This document shows, in pieces, positions 34,473 through 43,780 of a stretch of DNA of 64,000 nt (position 1 is the first letter of the stretch; every line of letters starts with the position of its first letter). Source of the DNA: an uncultured Dorea sp. Lineage in GTDB: Bacteria > Bacillota > Clostridia > Lachnospirales > Lachnospiraceae. The stretch is from contig CAJUTH010000004.1 in the NCBI GenBank assembly GCA_910589275.1, positions 62,001-126,000 of the forward strand. Reading direction: 5' to 3'. Both the position numbers and the translations under genes were made by a program. The notes beneath the pieces are model-generated. The model worked only from the letters and a program-made list of their open reading frames with translations. It was not told the origin of the DNA and made no database searches.

Positions 34473-35906
34473 TTAAACGATTCTGAATGAGTCAGAAAGG
34501 GTACACCTGCGCGACCTTGTAAAATTCTTCGCGGATGTAAGGCCCTCTCCTGTGGGCGTTGCGATGGAAAGCGTGGTATATCCTTCTCCGTCGATTGCAA
34601 GTCCCGCATAGGAAGGCGCATTTTTCACAAAAATAGTTGTGTCAACGGCCTTTCCCATCTTTGTCAGGTTATCCACATTCTTTGAATGCATCATAGCCGT
34701 ATGATGGCATCCGTTCTCCGCGGTCACAGCCTTTTCAATGGCCTCGTCTACGCTAGATACTCTGGTAACCGGCACGACTGGCATCAGCATCTCCGTCATA
34801 ACCAGCGGATGCTCAAATGGTACATCGCAGATGACTACCTTTGCCTGCTCTCCTCCGTAAATGCCGGATTCTTTCAGAATATAAGAAGCGTCCCTTCCGA
34901 CAAACTTCTTGTTTGGCGCCCAGTTACCGTCTTTTGTCTTTACCATGACCGTCCCGCAAACCTTCTCAATTTCCATTCCTTTCAGCAGATATGCGCCGTT
35001 CTTCACCATTTCCCTTATCAGTTCGTCTGCAACGGAGTCCTCTACGATAATTTCTTTTTCCGCGATACATAAAATACAATTTTCATAGCTGGCGCCCTTT
35101 ACAATGTCGGCAGCCGCCTTTTTAATATCTGCTGTGGCGTCCACGACCACCGGCGGATTTCCGGGTCCCGCTGCAATGCACCGTTTGCCAGTCTTCATGG
35201 CAACCCTTACCACGCCCTCGCCTCCGGTAACCGTCAGAAGCCGGATCCGCGGGTGGTTCATGATAACCGCGCTGGTATCCATGGTCGGCTCCTTCGGCGC
35301 GCATAGGAGATTCGCCGGGCCGCCCGCCGCAGTAACTGCCTGATTCATTATCTGGATCGTCCTGCCGGAAGCTCTTTTTGCTCCCGGATGCGGATTGAAC
35401 ACTACTGCGTTTCCCGCCGCGATCATACCAATTCCATTATTGATTACCGTCGCTGTAGGATTGGTGGACGGCGTGATTGCCCCGATCACGCCAAAGGGTG
35501 CCATCTCTGTAAGCATCAGCCCATGATCACCTGTCTTCGCGACCGTGGTAAGATCCTCCGTACCCGGCGTCTTATTCGCCGCAAGCAGATTTTTTACCAC
35601 CTTATCCTCCACATGCCCATATCCGGTTTCCTCATGAGCAAGCTCTGCTAGTTCCCGCGACGCATCCCTTGCCGCCTTGCGCATAGCAGATATGAAGTTC
35701 TCCCTGTCTGCAAGACTATATCCCATCAACTTTTTCTGCGCTGCGATCGCAGCCTCAACGGCCGCCTCCGCGGTGTCAAACAGCCCCCAGTCTCCGTCTG
35801 CCGCGCCCGTGTATGCCGGGCTGTCCGCCCTGACTGCCTGCGCCTGTCCCAGCTCGCTCTGTATTTCATTGATAAACCGCGAGATATCCGAACTGGAAAT
35901 TCCCAT
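34473..35906 (-). CDS. CoA-acylating aldehyde dehydrogenase (EutE/PduP type), BMC enzyme
   Basis: 477 residues. Oxidises acetaldehyde with NAD+ and CoA to acetyl-CoA. The first 20 residues (MGISSSDISRFINEIQSELG) are an amphipathic encapsulation helix, followed by a linker and the ALDH fold. The region ASYENCILCIAEKE holds the catalytic cysteine, with ITPSTNPTATVINNGIG as the cofactor segment. It is the core enzyme shared by aldehyde-processing BMCs. Lies 23 bases after the 234-residue gene and 10 bases before the PduS-like gene. Confidence 0.93.
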   Translation of the reverse strand: MGISSSDISRFINEIQSELGQAQAVRADSPAYTGAADGDWGLFDTAEAAVEAAIAAQKKLMGYSLADRENFISAMRKAARDASRELAELAHEETGYGHVEDKVVKNLLAANKTPGTEDLTTVAKTGDHGLMLTEMAPFGVIGAITPSTNPTATVINNGIGMIAAGNAVVFNPHPGAKRASGRTIQIMNQAVTAAGGPANLLCAPKEPTMDTSAVIMNHPRIRLLTVTGGEGVVRVAMKTGKRCIAAGPGNPPVVVDATADIKKAAADIVKGASYENCILCIAEKEIIVEDSVADELIREMVKNGAYLLKGMEIEKVCGTVMVKTKDGNWAPNKKFVGRDASYILKESGIYGGEQAKVVICDVPFEHPLVMTEMLMPVVPVTRVSSVDEAIEKAVTAENGCHHTAMMHSKNVDNLTKMGKAVDTTIFVKNAPSYAGLAIDGEGYTTLSIATPTGEGLTSAKNFTRSRRCTLSDSFRIV

Positions 35907-35929
35907 AACAAACCCTCCATTCTTACGTT

Positions 35930-36634
35930 CTATTTTCTAATACTAATGCCGCATTCCTTCGCTTTTTCCGCCGCAAGAGGAGTGATTACCGCACCGCCTG
36001 CCGCAAAGATCAGCCGCTCGCCTCTCTCATGTGCCTGACGCACCGCCTCCTCTGTCACAAGGGTAAGGCTTCCCTCCATGCCTGCCGGAAGAAATTCACC
36101 GGTCTCCGGTTTCAGATCCAGAAAAATCATTCCCATATCTCCCAGATCTTCCTTCAGTTCTTTCGTCCTCCTGCCAAAGGTTCCGCCGGATAGGGAGGCA
36201 AGTTCATAGGGAAGCCTTGCCATTACCGGCTTTTTCGACAGCAGGAAGCAGAGGGTGATCTTAACCATTAAGTCCCGTTCCTCCCCTTCTCTGACCGCTC
36301 TCAGAAATTCAAGGGAAGGGTCGTACAGCTCCAGCCTCTCATATGCCGGAAGTCCGTTCAGAATATAGCTTACGTCTCCCGCATCAGACAGGTAAAATAT
36401 CCGGCAGCCGGTGATATCCACAGCCTCCGTCCTCTCCTCCAGAAAGAAATCCACGGTCTCCAGTTCTCCGTAAAGCTCAAGCTCCGCAAGCAGCTCCTGC
36501 AGGCCGACTGGGAATCTTGGAATCAAAAACAGCCTCTTCCTTCTCTCCGGCTGAAGTTCTCTCCTGCGCAGATAGTAAGTGAGCACCCGGCGGACCACTT
36601 CCTTGATCTCATCCTTACTAAATTTTGCTTTCAT
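35930..36634 (-). CDS. BMC-associated protein of unknown function
   Basis: 234 residues, not recognised as an enzyme. The N-terminal 25 residues (KFSKDEIKEVVRRVLTYYLRRR) are helical and basic, like a targeting helix. The middle has alternating short hydrophobic strands. The last 45 residues (LVTEEAVRQAHERGERLIF, AVITPLAAEKAKECGI) resemble the motif seen at the start of EutQ and in some other BMC accessory proteins. Overlaps tpiA by four bases and precedes the aldehyde dehydrogenase, so it is made together with the core enzymes. A scaffold or cofactor role is guesswork. Confidence 0.75.
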   Translation of the reverse strand: MKAKFSKDEIKEVVRRVLTYYLRRRELQPERRKRLFLIPRFPVGLQELLAELELYGELETVDFFLEERTEAVDITGCRIFYLSDAGDVSYILNGLPAYERLELYDPSLEFLRAVREGEERDLMVKITLCFLLSKKPVMARLPYELASLSGGTFGRRTKELKEDLGDMGMIFLDLKPETGEFLPAGMEGSLTLVTEEAVRQAHERGERLIFAAGGAVITPLAAEKAKECGISIRK

Positions 36635-37476
36635 GAAACCTCACTCGCCAATCTGATGATCGTTTTAAAACTGTCCGCTTTCAGACCCGCTCCTCCGATC
36701 AGGAACCCGTCCACATATTTCACAGATGCAATATCCTTCACATTCCCGGCATTTACGCTGCCTCCGTACAGGATCCGAATATCCTCTTCCGAAACGCCAT
36801 AGCCCCGCAGAACCTGATAAATATACCTGTGGGTTTCATGGATCTGCTCCAGCGAAGGAATGACGCCAGTGCCAATAGCCCATACCGGCTCATAGGCGAT
36901 CAGACATTCGCCCATCCTATTTCCAAGCGCCTCATAGACGGCATCAAGCTGACTTTTCAGTACCCCTTCATACCGGCGCCCCTCCCGCTCCTCAAGGGTC
37001 TCGCCAATACAGAGCATGGGTGTGATCTGATGTTCCAGCGCAGCTTTTGCCTTCTTTGCGGTAATCTCCGGGGTATCGCCATAGTAGCTGCGACGCTCGG
37101 AATGCCCTACAAGCGTCACCGGACACCCCATATCTCCAAGCATACCCGCGCTGACTTCTCCCGTATAAGCTCCCTGCTCTTCCTTTGCCACGTCCTGCGC
37201 GCCATAGGCAATTCTTTCATAGCGGAGCATTTCTTTCATTATGTATAAATACGGATAGGGCGGAAAAATCATCACTCGGATGTTTTCCGGGATCTCTGTG
37301 CTTTTCAGTTCCGTCAGAAATTTTCTTGTTTCTTTTTCCGTCATATTCATCTTCCAGTTTGCCGCGACGATATACTCCTTCTTCTCAGAAGACCCCACAC
37401 CTACGCCCAGCTCTTGAAGATGACGCCTTACTAACATTTCAATATCAATTTTGTCCAATTTATCACTTCCGTTCAC
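36631..37476 (-). CDS. tpiA: Triose-phosphate isomerase with N-terminal BMC-targeting extension
   Basis: Interconverts glyceraldehyde-3-phosphate and dihydroxyacetone phosphate. The 281 residues exceed the usual 250 by about 30 at the N-terminus: MNGSDKLDKIDIEMLVRRHL plus a Gly/Ser linker, then the normal start YIVAANWKMN (Lys42). Catalytic histidine VGHSERR and glutamate AYEPVWAIGTG are intact. The extension looks like an encapsulation helix, implying the isomerase works inside the shell on the aldolase product. It overlaps the dehydrogenase gene upstream by 14 bases. Confidence 0.95.
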   Translation of the reverse strand: MNGSDKLDKIDIEMLVRRHLQELGVGVGSSEKKEYIVAANWKMNMTEKETRKFLTELKSTEIPENIRVMIFPPYPYLYIMKEMLRYERIAYGAQDVAKEEQGAYTGEVSAGMLGDMGCPVTLVGHSERRSYYGDTPEITAKKAKAALEHQITPMLCIGETLEEREGRRYEGVLKSQLDAVYEALGNRMGECLIAYEPVWAIGTGVIPSLEQIHETHRYIYQVLRGYGVSEEDIRILYGGSVNAGNVKDIASVKYVDGFLIGGAGLKADSFKTIIRLASEVS

Positions 37477-38524
37477 TCATGCCGTTAGGATAGAACATGA
37501 TTTTATTGTAAACCAGCTTTTTCTCATCAATCTGTTTAAAGATATCAGGAAGCTCTGACAGCTCCAGCCTATGTGAAATAAGCAGATCCGGATTAAACCC
37601 TTTTTCGTTCATTAGCTTTGCCGCCTCCGTCCACTCAAATCCCGGATATGGATTCGAGAAGGAATTCCAGCTCCCTATCACGCTGATCTGGTACCTCTGG
37701 ATCTGGTCCACAGCCTTTTCAGACAATTCTAATGGTTTATGGGAAATACCAAGGTATACCACTCTTCCCATCTTACCGGTTCCGAGAATCGCCTGATGCT
37801 GGCATATAGGCGCCCCGGACATTTCCAGCGAGAGGCTTGCTCCTTTGCCCTCCGTGTATTCCTTAATCTTATCCACCGGATTTTCCTTCAGGGAATTAAT
37901 CGTCAGCGTAGCCCCGCATCTTGCGGCTGTCTCCAATTTTCCGTCGTCTATGTCGATTGCTATAATTTTCTTGCATCCCAGATACTTTGCATACTGGATC
38001 CCAAAAAGTCCAATCGCTCCAAGGCCGTAAACTGCAACGGTATCTTTTCCATTTCCATTTGCGCGGAGATAAGCATGAATTGCATTTGCAGCCGGGTCAA
38101 TCGTAGCACCCCAATCATAAGGCGTCTCAGCATCCAAGCGGAGCAGGCATTCTTCCTTTACTGCAAGGTACTGCGCATACGCGCCGTCATTACGGGAGCC
38201 ATAATATTTGTAATTCTCGCAAAGTGAATAAATGCCCTTCTTACACCACTCACATTCATTACACGGCAGCAGCGGCGCAGCGCTGGCCTTATCCCCTACC
38301 TTCCACTCCTTGACATCCCCTCCGACTTCCACAATCCGGCCCGCAAATTCATGTCCGGGAATGATCGGAAGCGTATGGGGGCCTGATACCAAAATTCTCG
38401 GAATATCCGACCCGCATACACCGACAGCCATGATCTGAAGTAATACTTCATCATCCTTCGGCGTTGGCTTCTCAACATCTACATAATGCAATTCCTTAAT
38501 TGCTGTCATCTGTACGGCTTTCAT
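37463..38524 (-). CDS. Zinc-dependent medium-chain dehydrogenase (polyol/sugar type)
   Basis: 353 residues. Catalytic zinc site VGVCGSDI and PGHEFAGRIVEVG, structural zinc cysteines CNECEWCKKGIYSLC (about 90-104), and the Rossmann motif VYGLGAIGLFGIQYA. Closest in pattern to sorbitol and galactitol-1-phosphate dehydrogenases. It probably oxidises a polyol, sugar or its phosphate upstream of the aldolase. No targeting helix is visible, so it should act in the cytosol. Confidence 0.9.
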   Translation of the reverse strand: MKAVQMTAIKELHYVDVEKPTPKDDEVLLQIMAVGVCGSDIPRILVSGPHTLPIIPGHEFAGRIVEVGGDVKEWKVGDKASAAPLLPCNECEWCKKGIYSLCENYKYYGSRNDGAYAQYLAVKEECLLRLDAETPYDWGATIDPAANAIHAYLRANGNGKDTVAVYGLGAIGLFGIQYAKYLGCKKIIAIDIDDGKLETAARCGATLTINSLKENPVDKIKEYTEGKGASLSLEMSGAPICQHQAILGTGKMGRVVYLGISHKPLELSEKAVDQIQRYQISVIGSWNSFSNPYPGFEWTEAAKLMNEKGFNPDLLISHRLELSELPDIFKQIDEKKLVYNKIMFYPNGMSERK

Positions 38525-38565
38525 ACTTAATCTACCTTTCTACTTTTTAATTCACCAGAATCATA

Positions 38566-40083
38566 CTAGTGTGTCCCTTTCTCATCCATCATCTCTTTCA
38601 AGTTCCCATACAGCCTTTTATATGTATCATAAGGCTTCTTATAAAGTGCATGTTTTTCCAAATCCGGCTTATACGACGCCTTAACCTTTACCATTGCGTC
38701 CGCCGCCTCTTCCACTGTACCGTAGCATCCCCCTCCTACTGCCGCCAGGATACAGCATCCCATGGTCCCTGCCTGCGATGTTTCATTTACCACAAGCTCT
38801 TTGCCTGTAATATCCGACATAATCTGCATCCACACCTCATCCTTAGTTGCACCCCCACAGGCAACAATAGTGTCTACGCCATAACCCTGACAGGTCTGGT
38901 TCTCCACAATATTTCTTGTGCCAAAGGATATGGATTCGATCAGCGCCCGGTAAATATGTTTCCATGTATGCTTAATGTTTAATCCATAAATTACGCCTTT
39001 TGCGTCCGCATCCTTATACGGCGTCCGGTTGCCCTGGAAGAAATCAAGAACGGTAACCCCGTCCGCCCCCGGAGGAACCTCTTTTGCGGCCTGCATCAAG
39101 AGTTCGTAAGGATTTCCTTCCCCCGCATCTATGTGGAAATTATCCTTAAACCAATTCACCAACCCAGCGGCTGTTATCTGCCCTCCCTCCAACAGCCATT
39201 TACCATCAATAACCGCACTGTCATAAGGACCCCAAATTCCCTTAATAGAGGACGGTTCTTTTTCTACAAGGCTTAAGTGCACAAAACTGGTCCCCATGAT
39301 AATCCCCATCTGCCGTCTGCCGATTACATTCATCCCAAACATTGCCATATGCGCGTCAATTCCGCCCTGGATTACTTTCATGTCTGGATCCAAACCAAAT
39401 TCCCTTGCAAGTTCCGGCCGGATAACCCCAATGCACTCGCCCACCTTCCGAACGTCTGTAAGCATCTTTTCCTCATATTCCGGAAGTCCAATGACATCAA
39501 AATAATCTCTTACAAAACCGCCCTTTGCTTTTACATAATTCCATTTACATGCCGCATTGCAGATGGAAGCCACCCATTGGCCGCACAGCTTATAGTTAAT
39601 CCAGTCAAGCTGTTCCACAATTCGGTAACAGGAATTATAAATCTCAGGTTCATGATTCTTAATCCACAAAATCTTTGGGACAATCCACTCAAAAGAAACT
39701 GCGCCGCCGCAATATTTTAAAACTTCATGCTTAGTTTGATTAATGGCTTTTGCTTCCTCTTTTGCACGGGCGTCCATCCACATAATCGCCGGCATCATCG
39801 GTTCGCCGTCTTCTTTTACTGCAAATGTAGTAGAAGATGTTGCGCACACACAGCAAGACACAATGCTTCCTCTTTCTTCTTCTGTAAGCGTCCGAACACA
39901 TTGTCCTATCGCCTTACAAATACTATCCCACCATTGCATCGGCGACTGTTCCACCCAGCCTCTTTTCGGATACTGCGTACCCCATTTCTCTTCGTGACTG
40001 GCTCTCAGGCGGCCGTTCCGGTCAGCAATGCTAATCCGGATTCCCTGAGTACCGGTGTCCACTCCCATAAACAATTTTTCCAT
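38566..40083 (-). CDS. FGGY-family carbohydrate kinase
   Basis: 505 residues. ATPase-fold kinase: phosphate loop GVDTGTQGIRISIADRNG at the N-terminus, WMDARAKEEA, the mid-domain GGIDAHMAMFG, and C-terminal VACGGATKDEVWMQI. It belongs with xylulokinase/ribulokinase/erythritol-kinase types; the exact sugar cannot be read. It lies between the transporter genes and the dehydrogenase, so it likely phosphorylates the imported sugar or polyol. Confidence 0.9.
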   Translation of the reverse strand: MEKLFMGVDTGTQGIRISIADRNGRLRASHEEKWGTQYPKRGWVEQSPMQWWDSICKAIGQCVRTLTEEERGSIVSCCVCATSSTTFAVKEDGEPMMPAIMWMDARAKEEAKAINQTKHEVLKYCGGAVSFEWIVPKILWIKNHEPEIYNSCYRIVEQLDWINYKLCGQWVASICNAACKWNYVKAKGGFVRDYFDVIGLPEYEEKMLTDVRKVGECIGVIRPELAREFGLDPDMKVIQGGIDAHMAMFGMNVIGRRQMGIIMGTSFVHLSLVEKEPSSIKGIWGPYDSAVIDGKWLLEGGQITAAGLVNWFKDNFHIDAGEGNPYELLMQAAKEVPPGADGVTVLDFFQGNRTPYKDADAKGVIYGLNIKHTWKHIYRALIESISFGTRNIVENQTCQGYGVDTIVACGGATKDEVWMQIMSDITGKELVVNETSQAGTMGCCILAAVGGGCYGTVEEAADAMVKVKASYKPDLEKHALYKKPYDTYKRLYGNLKEMMDEKGTH

Positions 40084-40119
40084 GTTCTTACCTCAACTGT
40101 ATATCTTAAGCCTTGAAAA

Positions 40120-41112
40120 CTATTTACTTTTTTTTCGCCGAAACAGAAAGCAGTTCATAATCATTACGCCGATTAACACGCACCCCCATACCAATCTCTT
40201 TAGATACGGGTCATACCCAAGTACATTAAAGCCGCTCTGCAAGATCTGCAGCAAGATAATTGCTATACACACTCCGACTGCCCGTCCGCTTCCGCCATTT
40301 GGATCAATTCCTCCTATCGCACAGACCAAAATCGCCTGAAGCTGGTATGTATCCCCATATCCCACTTTGGCAGAATTATTTCTGGCCATCATAATAAGCC
40401 CTGACAGTCCACATAAAAATCCGCTGACTGTGTAGGTTAAAATGAGCGCTTTTCCGTTATTAATAGCAGAAAACAACGATACGACACTATTTTCGCCATA
40501 AAAGTACAAAATCTTTCCATACTTGGTTCGATCCAGCACAAAACAGATTACAAGCGCGATTACAACAACCAATACGAAAACAACCGGGATTTTTGCTATC
40601 GTAGCCTTTCCAAAAAGCAAAAATGACGACGGATATCCCGTTATTCCCGATCCTCCCGTTATCCCTGTTGCCAGTCCGGAATATAAAATCATCGTAGAAA
40701 GCGTTACCAAAATCGGCAATATATGGAGTTGAGAAATTAATATTCCGTTAATGAAACCGCACACCGTCGCTGAAGCCAATGCTACCGCTACCGCAGCGCC
40801 TATAGCTGCCGCTTCATTTCCACTTCCTTCCATAATACGATTCATCACAATAGCTGCCAAAATCGACGATAAACCTGAAATTGACACTACTGACAGATCT
40901 ATTCCGCCCGTAATCATACACAACATCATCGCAAAAGCCAGCAGCGCAAATTCTGGGATCTGAAATGCAATAGACTGGAGATTATTTGCGCTGTAAAATC
41001 TTGTACCACATATCTGAAGCATTGCCAGCGCAACAAGAATAAACACCAAAAACAAAATTGTTAATTTGATATCTTTTCTAAAAAAAGATACTATTTTTTC
41101 GCCTTTTTTCAT
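40120..41112 (-). CDS. Sugar ABC transporter permease 2 (RbsC-like)
   Basis: 330 residues, about eight to ten hydrophobic segments, with the family stretch MMLCMITGGIDLSVVSISGLSS (key part GGIDLSV) and ICAIGGIDPNGGSGR-type loop (CAIGGIDPNGGSG). BPD_transp_2 family. It pairs with the permease at 41127 and is encoded 14 bases after it. Confidence 0.93.
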   Translation of the reverse strand: MKKGEKIVSFFRKDIKLTILFLVFILVALAMLQICGTRFYSANNLQSIAFQIPEFALLAFAMMLCMITGGIDLSVVSISGLSSILAAIVMNRIMEGSGNEAAAIGAAVAVALASATVCGFINGILISQLHILPILVTLSTMILYSGLATGITGGSGITGYPSSFLLFGKATIAKIPVVFVLVVVIALVICFVLDRTKYGKILYFYGENSVVSLFSAINNGKALILTYTVSGFLCGLSGLIMMARNNSAKVGYGDTYQLQAILVCAIGGIDPNGGSGRAVGVCIAIILLQILQSGFNVLGYDPYLKRLVWGCVLIGVMIMNCFLFRRKKSK

Positions 41113-41126
41113 TCGAGTCCCCCCTA

Positions 41127-42140
41127 TTAATCAAAAATTAACAATTTTTTACGAGTACGATTACGGCTTATTGAGGTGATGATGATACATATCACCATAA
41201 CTGCTCCAAGGAAGAAGTCACTCCATGAAGACGATAATCCAAGGAAAATTAAAGTTGATGAAAATATTCTCATCAAAATGACTCCTAGTATGGTGCCTAC
41301 TATCGTCCCATATCCTCCTGTCAACTGAGTGCCTCCAATCACTACGGAAGCAATAATTGTTAATTCTATCGTACCTACCAGATTGTTAATAAGCGGTGCA
41401 ATCCATGCGACCTGCGCAACATACATAACCCCTGCAATGGCTGCATAAATACCTACCAGCATATAAAGAATTACTCTTGTTTTAAAAAGATTGTACCCCG
41501 CGCGGCGGGCCGCTTCCTTACTATTTCCCATTGCAACCAAACTGCGTCCAAATTTCGTTTTATACAACAGAAATGCGGTGAAGCCGACAATAAGAGCTGT
41601 AGGAATAATATATATATACAAACCAAAGGTTTTTCCGCTCTCATCTACAATTGTAAAGATCTTTGTTGCGCCAAATTCCACCAGGCACGTCGGCATCTGC
41701 GGCGTCTTAATCGTCGTTGTTCCCAGCGTACAGGCCAAAAGGCCTATAAACATTGTCTGAGTCCCCAATGTTGCAATAAATGTCGGAATCTGGAACAAAT
41801 GAATAATCAGCGCGTTAAACAGCCCCAATAACGCCCCGACTGCCGACGCCATAACAAATGCAAATAAAAGATTGTTAATTCCAGTTGACTTCATAACAAG
41901 AATCGCCGCGTATGCCGAAAATACGGCTACAATTGCAAAAGATACGTCAATCCCATCTGATATCAGTACAAGCATGACGCCCATCGCAAAAATCAGGGAT
42001 ACCGAAATATTCCGCACAATATCAAACATATTTTCAAGCGTGGCGAACTGCGGGCTTACAACCGAAACCAACACACAGTATACGATAAGTATAATCAAAA
42101 CATATATTTGCGTTGTCTTAAAAAGCTGTTTTAATTTCAT
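41127..42140 (-). CDS. Sugar ABC transporter permease 1 (RbsC-like)
   Basis: 337 residues, multi-spanning, with MLVLISDGIDVSFAIVAVFS (DGIDVSF in place of GGIDLSV) and SVVIGGTQLTGGYGT. BPD_transp_2 family. Two different permeases suggest a heterodimer, as in AI-2 or rhamnose importers. Overlaps the ATPase gene by four bases (ATGA). Confidence 0.93.
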   Translation of the reverse strand: MKLKQLFKTTQIYVLIILIVYCVLVSVVSPQFATLENMFDIVRNISVSLIFAMGVMLVLISDGIDVSFAIVAVFSAYAAILVMKSTGINNLLFAFVMASAVGALLGLFNALIIHLFQIPTFIATLGTQTMFIGLLACTLGTTTIKTPQMPTCLVEFGATKIFTIVDESGKTFGLYIYIIPTALIVGFTAFLLYKTKFGRSLVAMGNSKEAARRAGYNLFKTRVILYMLVGIYAAIAGVMYVAQVAWIAPLINNLVGTIELTIIASVVIGGTQLTGGYGTIVGTILGVILMRIFSSTLIFLGLSSSWSDFFLGAVMVICIIITSISRNRTRKKLLIFD

Positions 42141-43696
42141 GATGCATTTTCCCCCTTCTCAGGCACCTTTATGGCTATGATTTCTTCTATCTCCTGCCGG
42201 ACGCCGTCTTTTTCCACCTCTTCTTCATCAAATACTTTTATAATTTTCCCACTATTAAAAACAGCTATACGATTACTATTTGCCAACAACTCCGGAATAT
42301 CGTCTGAAATCAAAATAATCCCTATATTCTTCTTTGCCAGAAGCTGTATCTTCTCATATATTTCAGATTTTGAACCAATATCAACTCCCACCGTCGGCGA
42401 ATCCAGTATCAAAATCCGGGGATTCACAAGCGCCCACCTTCCCAGCGCAACCTTCTGCTGGTTACCGCCTGACAATTGTGAAACCAATGCGTCCTTTCCC
42501 GATGTTTTCACATTCCATAACGCTATCGTATCTTCTGCCAGCTTAGCGGAGTCCTTATTCTGTACCACTCCAAACCTATCCGAGATCTTATTTAACGCAA
42601 CGGAGGCAATATTATCCTCAATCGTCCGATCCATGAAAACGCCCTGCGACTGTCTCTCCTCCGGCACAAGTGCAATTCCATTCGCAATCGCTTTCCTCGG
42701 ATTATCGGGCGTAAATTCCTTTCCTTCTACAACAATACTCCCGGAATCCGGTTTATTCAGCCCGAACAAGGATAATGCGAACTCTGTACGTCCTGACCCA
42801 AGCAAACCGGTAATACCTAAAATCTCCCCTTCCTGCAATGATAAATTTATCTCTTCATAATGCGGGATTCTCGTAAGGTCTTTTACCTTTAAGACAGTCT
42901 TATTGCTTTTCACTTCATGATTCTGGTATCTTGAATATTCTATATCCTTTCCCGTCATGTAATAAACCAGCTTCTTTTCCGCCTCTGCCTTATTCTCAAG
43001 TTCTTTGCCATCCAGTTTTCCCGCATTTGAACCATCCCTAAAAATGGTAACTCTGTCGGCAATTTTCATTACCTCGTCCAGCTTATGGCTGACAAATACG
43101 ATTGACATTCCCTTTTCCTTCAAATTCGTTACAATTGCCAGCAGTCGTTCTACTTCTGTATGCGTTAGGGCCGTCGTCGGTTCGTCCATAAATAAAATCT
43201 TAGCATCCATGCTCAGCGCCCTGCAGATAGCCACCAACTGACGGTTTGAAATAGAAAGCTCCTCAATTGTTGATTTCAAATTCATTGCAACACCGATTCT
43301 GTCCAACTGTTCCTGCGCAATCCTGCGGACTTCTTTCCAACTTATTATTTTTTTGTCCAATCCGACCATTTTGTTAATCGCAATGTTTTCCGCTACCGTC
43401 ATGCGCGAAAAGAGCGACAAATCCTGATAAATGACCTGGATACCTTCATTAATCGACTGACGTACATTCAACTTTGTATACGAATTCCCATTCAGCAAAA
43501 TTGTCCCCTCGTCAGCTTCATGCACACCTGATATCACTTTAATCAAAGTAGACTTTCCACATCCGTTTTCTCCACACAGACAATGGATCTCCGAATGCTC
43601 GACTTCAAAATCAACTCCTTTTAATGCTCGGACACCTCCAAAATTCTTGACGATCCCTCTTGCGCATAATACTTTTGATTTGTCTTTTTCTGCCAT
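42137..43696 (-). CDS. Sugar ABC transporter double ATPase (RbsA-like)
   Basis: 519 residues with two ABC domains. Domain 1: Walker A GENGCGKSTLI, signature ISNRQLVAICRAL, Walker B ILFMDEPTTAL. Domain 2: GLLGSGRTEFAL (degenerate Walker A), signature LSGGNQQKVALGRW, and ILILDSPTVGVD, where Asp-Ser replaces Asp-Glu. This asymmetry is typical of RbsA/MglA proteins. Confidence 0.94.
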   Translation of the reverse strand: MAEKDKSKVLCARGIVKNFGGVRALKGVDFEVEHSEIHCLCGENGCGKSTLIKVISGVHEADEGTILLNGNSYTKLNVRQSINEGIQVIYQDLSLFSRMTVAENIAINKMVGLDKKIISWKEVRRIAQEQLDRIGVAMNLKSTIEELSISNRQLVAICRALSMDAKILFMDEPTTALTHTEVERLLAIVTNLKEKGMSIVFVSHKLDEVMKIADRVTIFRDGSNAGKLDGKELENKAEAEKKLVYYMTGKDIEYSRYQNHEVKSNKTVLKVKDLTRIPHYEEINLSLQEGEILGITGLLGSGRTEFALSLFGLNKPDSGSIVVEGKEFTPDNPRKAIANGIALVPEERQSQGVFMDRTIEDNIASVALNKISDRFGVVQNKDSAKLAEDTIALWNVKTSGKDALVSQLSGGNQQKVALGRWALVNPRILILDSPTVGVDIGSKSEIYEKIQLLAKKNIGIILISDDIPELLANSNRIAVFNSGKIIKVFDEEEVEKDGVRQEIEEIIAIKVPEKGENAS

Positions 43697-43733
43697 ATTC
43701 TATACCTCAATTAATTATGTCTTATATAAATAC

Positions 43734-43764
43734 AAGCCGGCTAACGCTTGCTATTAGCCGGCTT
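43734..43764 (-). terminator. Intercistronic hairpin after the binding-protein gene
   Basis: A perfect 11-base-pair stem AAGCCGGCTAA / TTAGCCGGCTT with a nine-base loop lies between the binding-protein and ATPase genes. The following T run is weak. Such hairpins commonly stabilise or partly end the upstream message so that the binding protein is made in excess. Confidence 0.65.
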
Positions 43765-43780
43765 ATATCAAGAGCATTTA

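Noticed and set aside
33137..34621. Longer 494-residue form of the PduS-like protein
   Set aside because: The extra 53 residues are translated from the end of the aldehyde dehydrogenase gene in another frame; the ATG at 34462 has a proper RBS.
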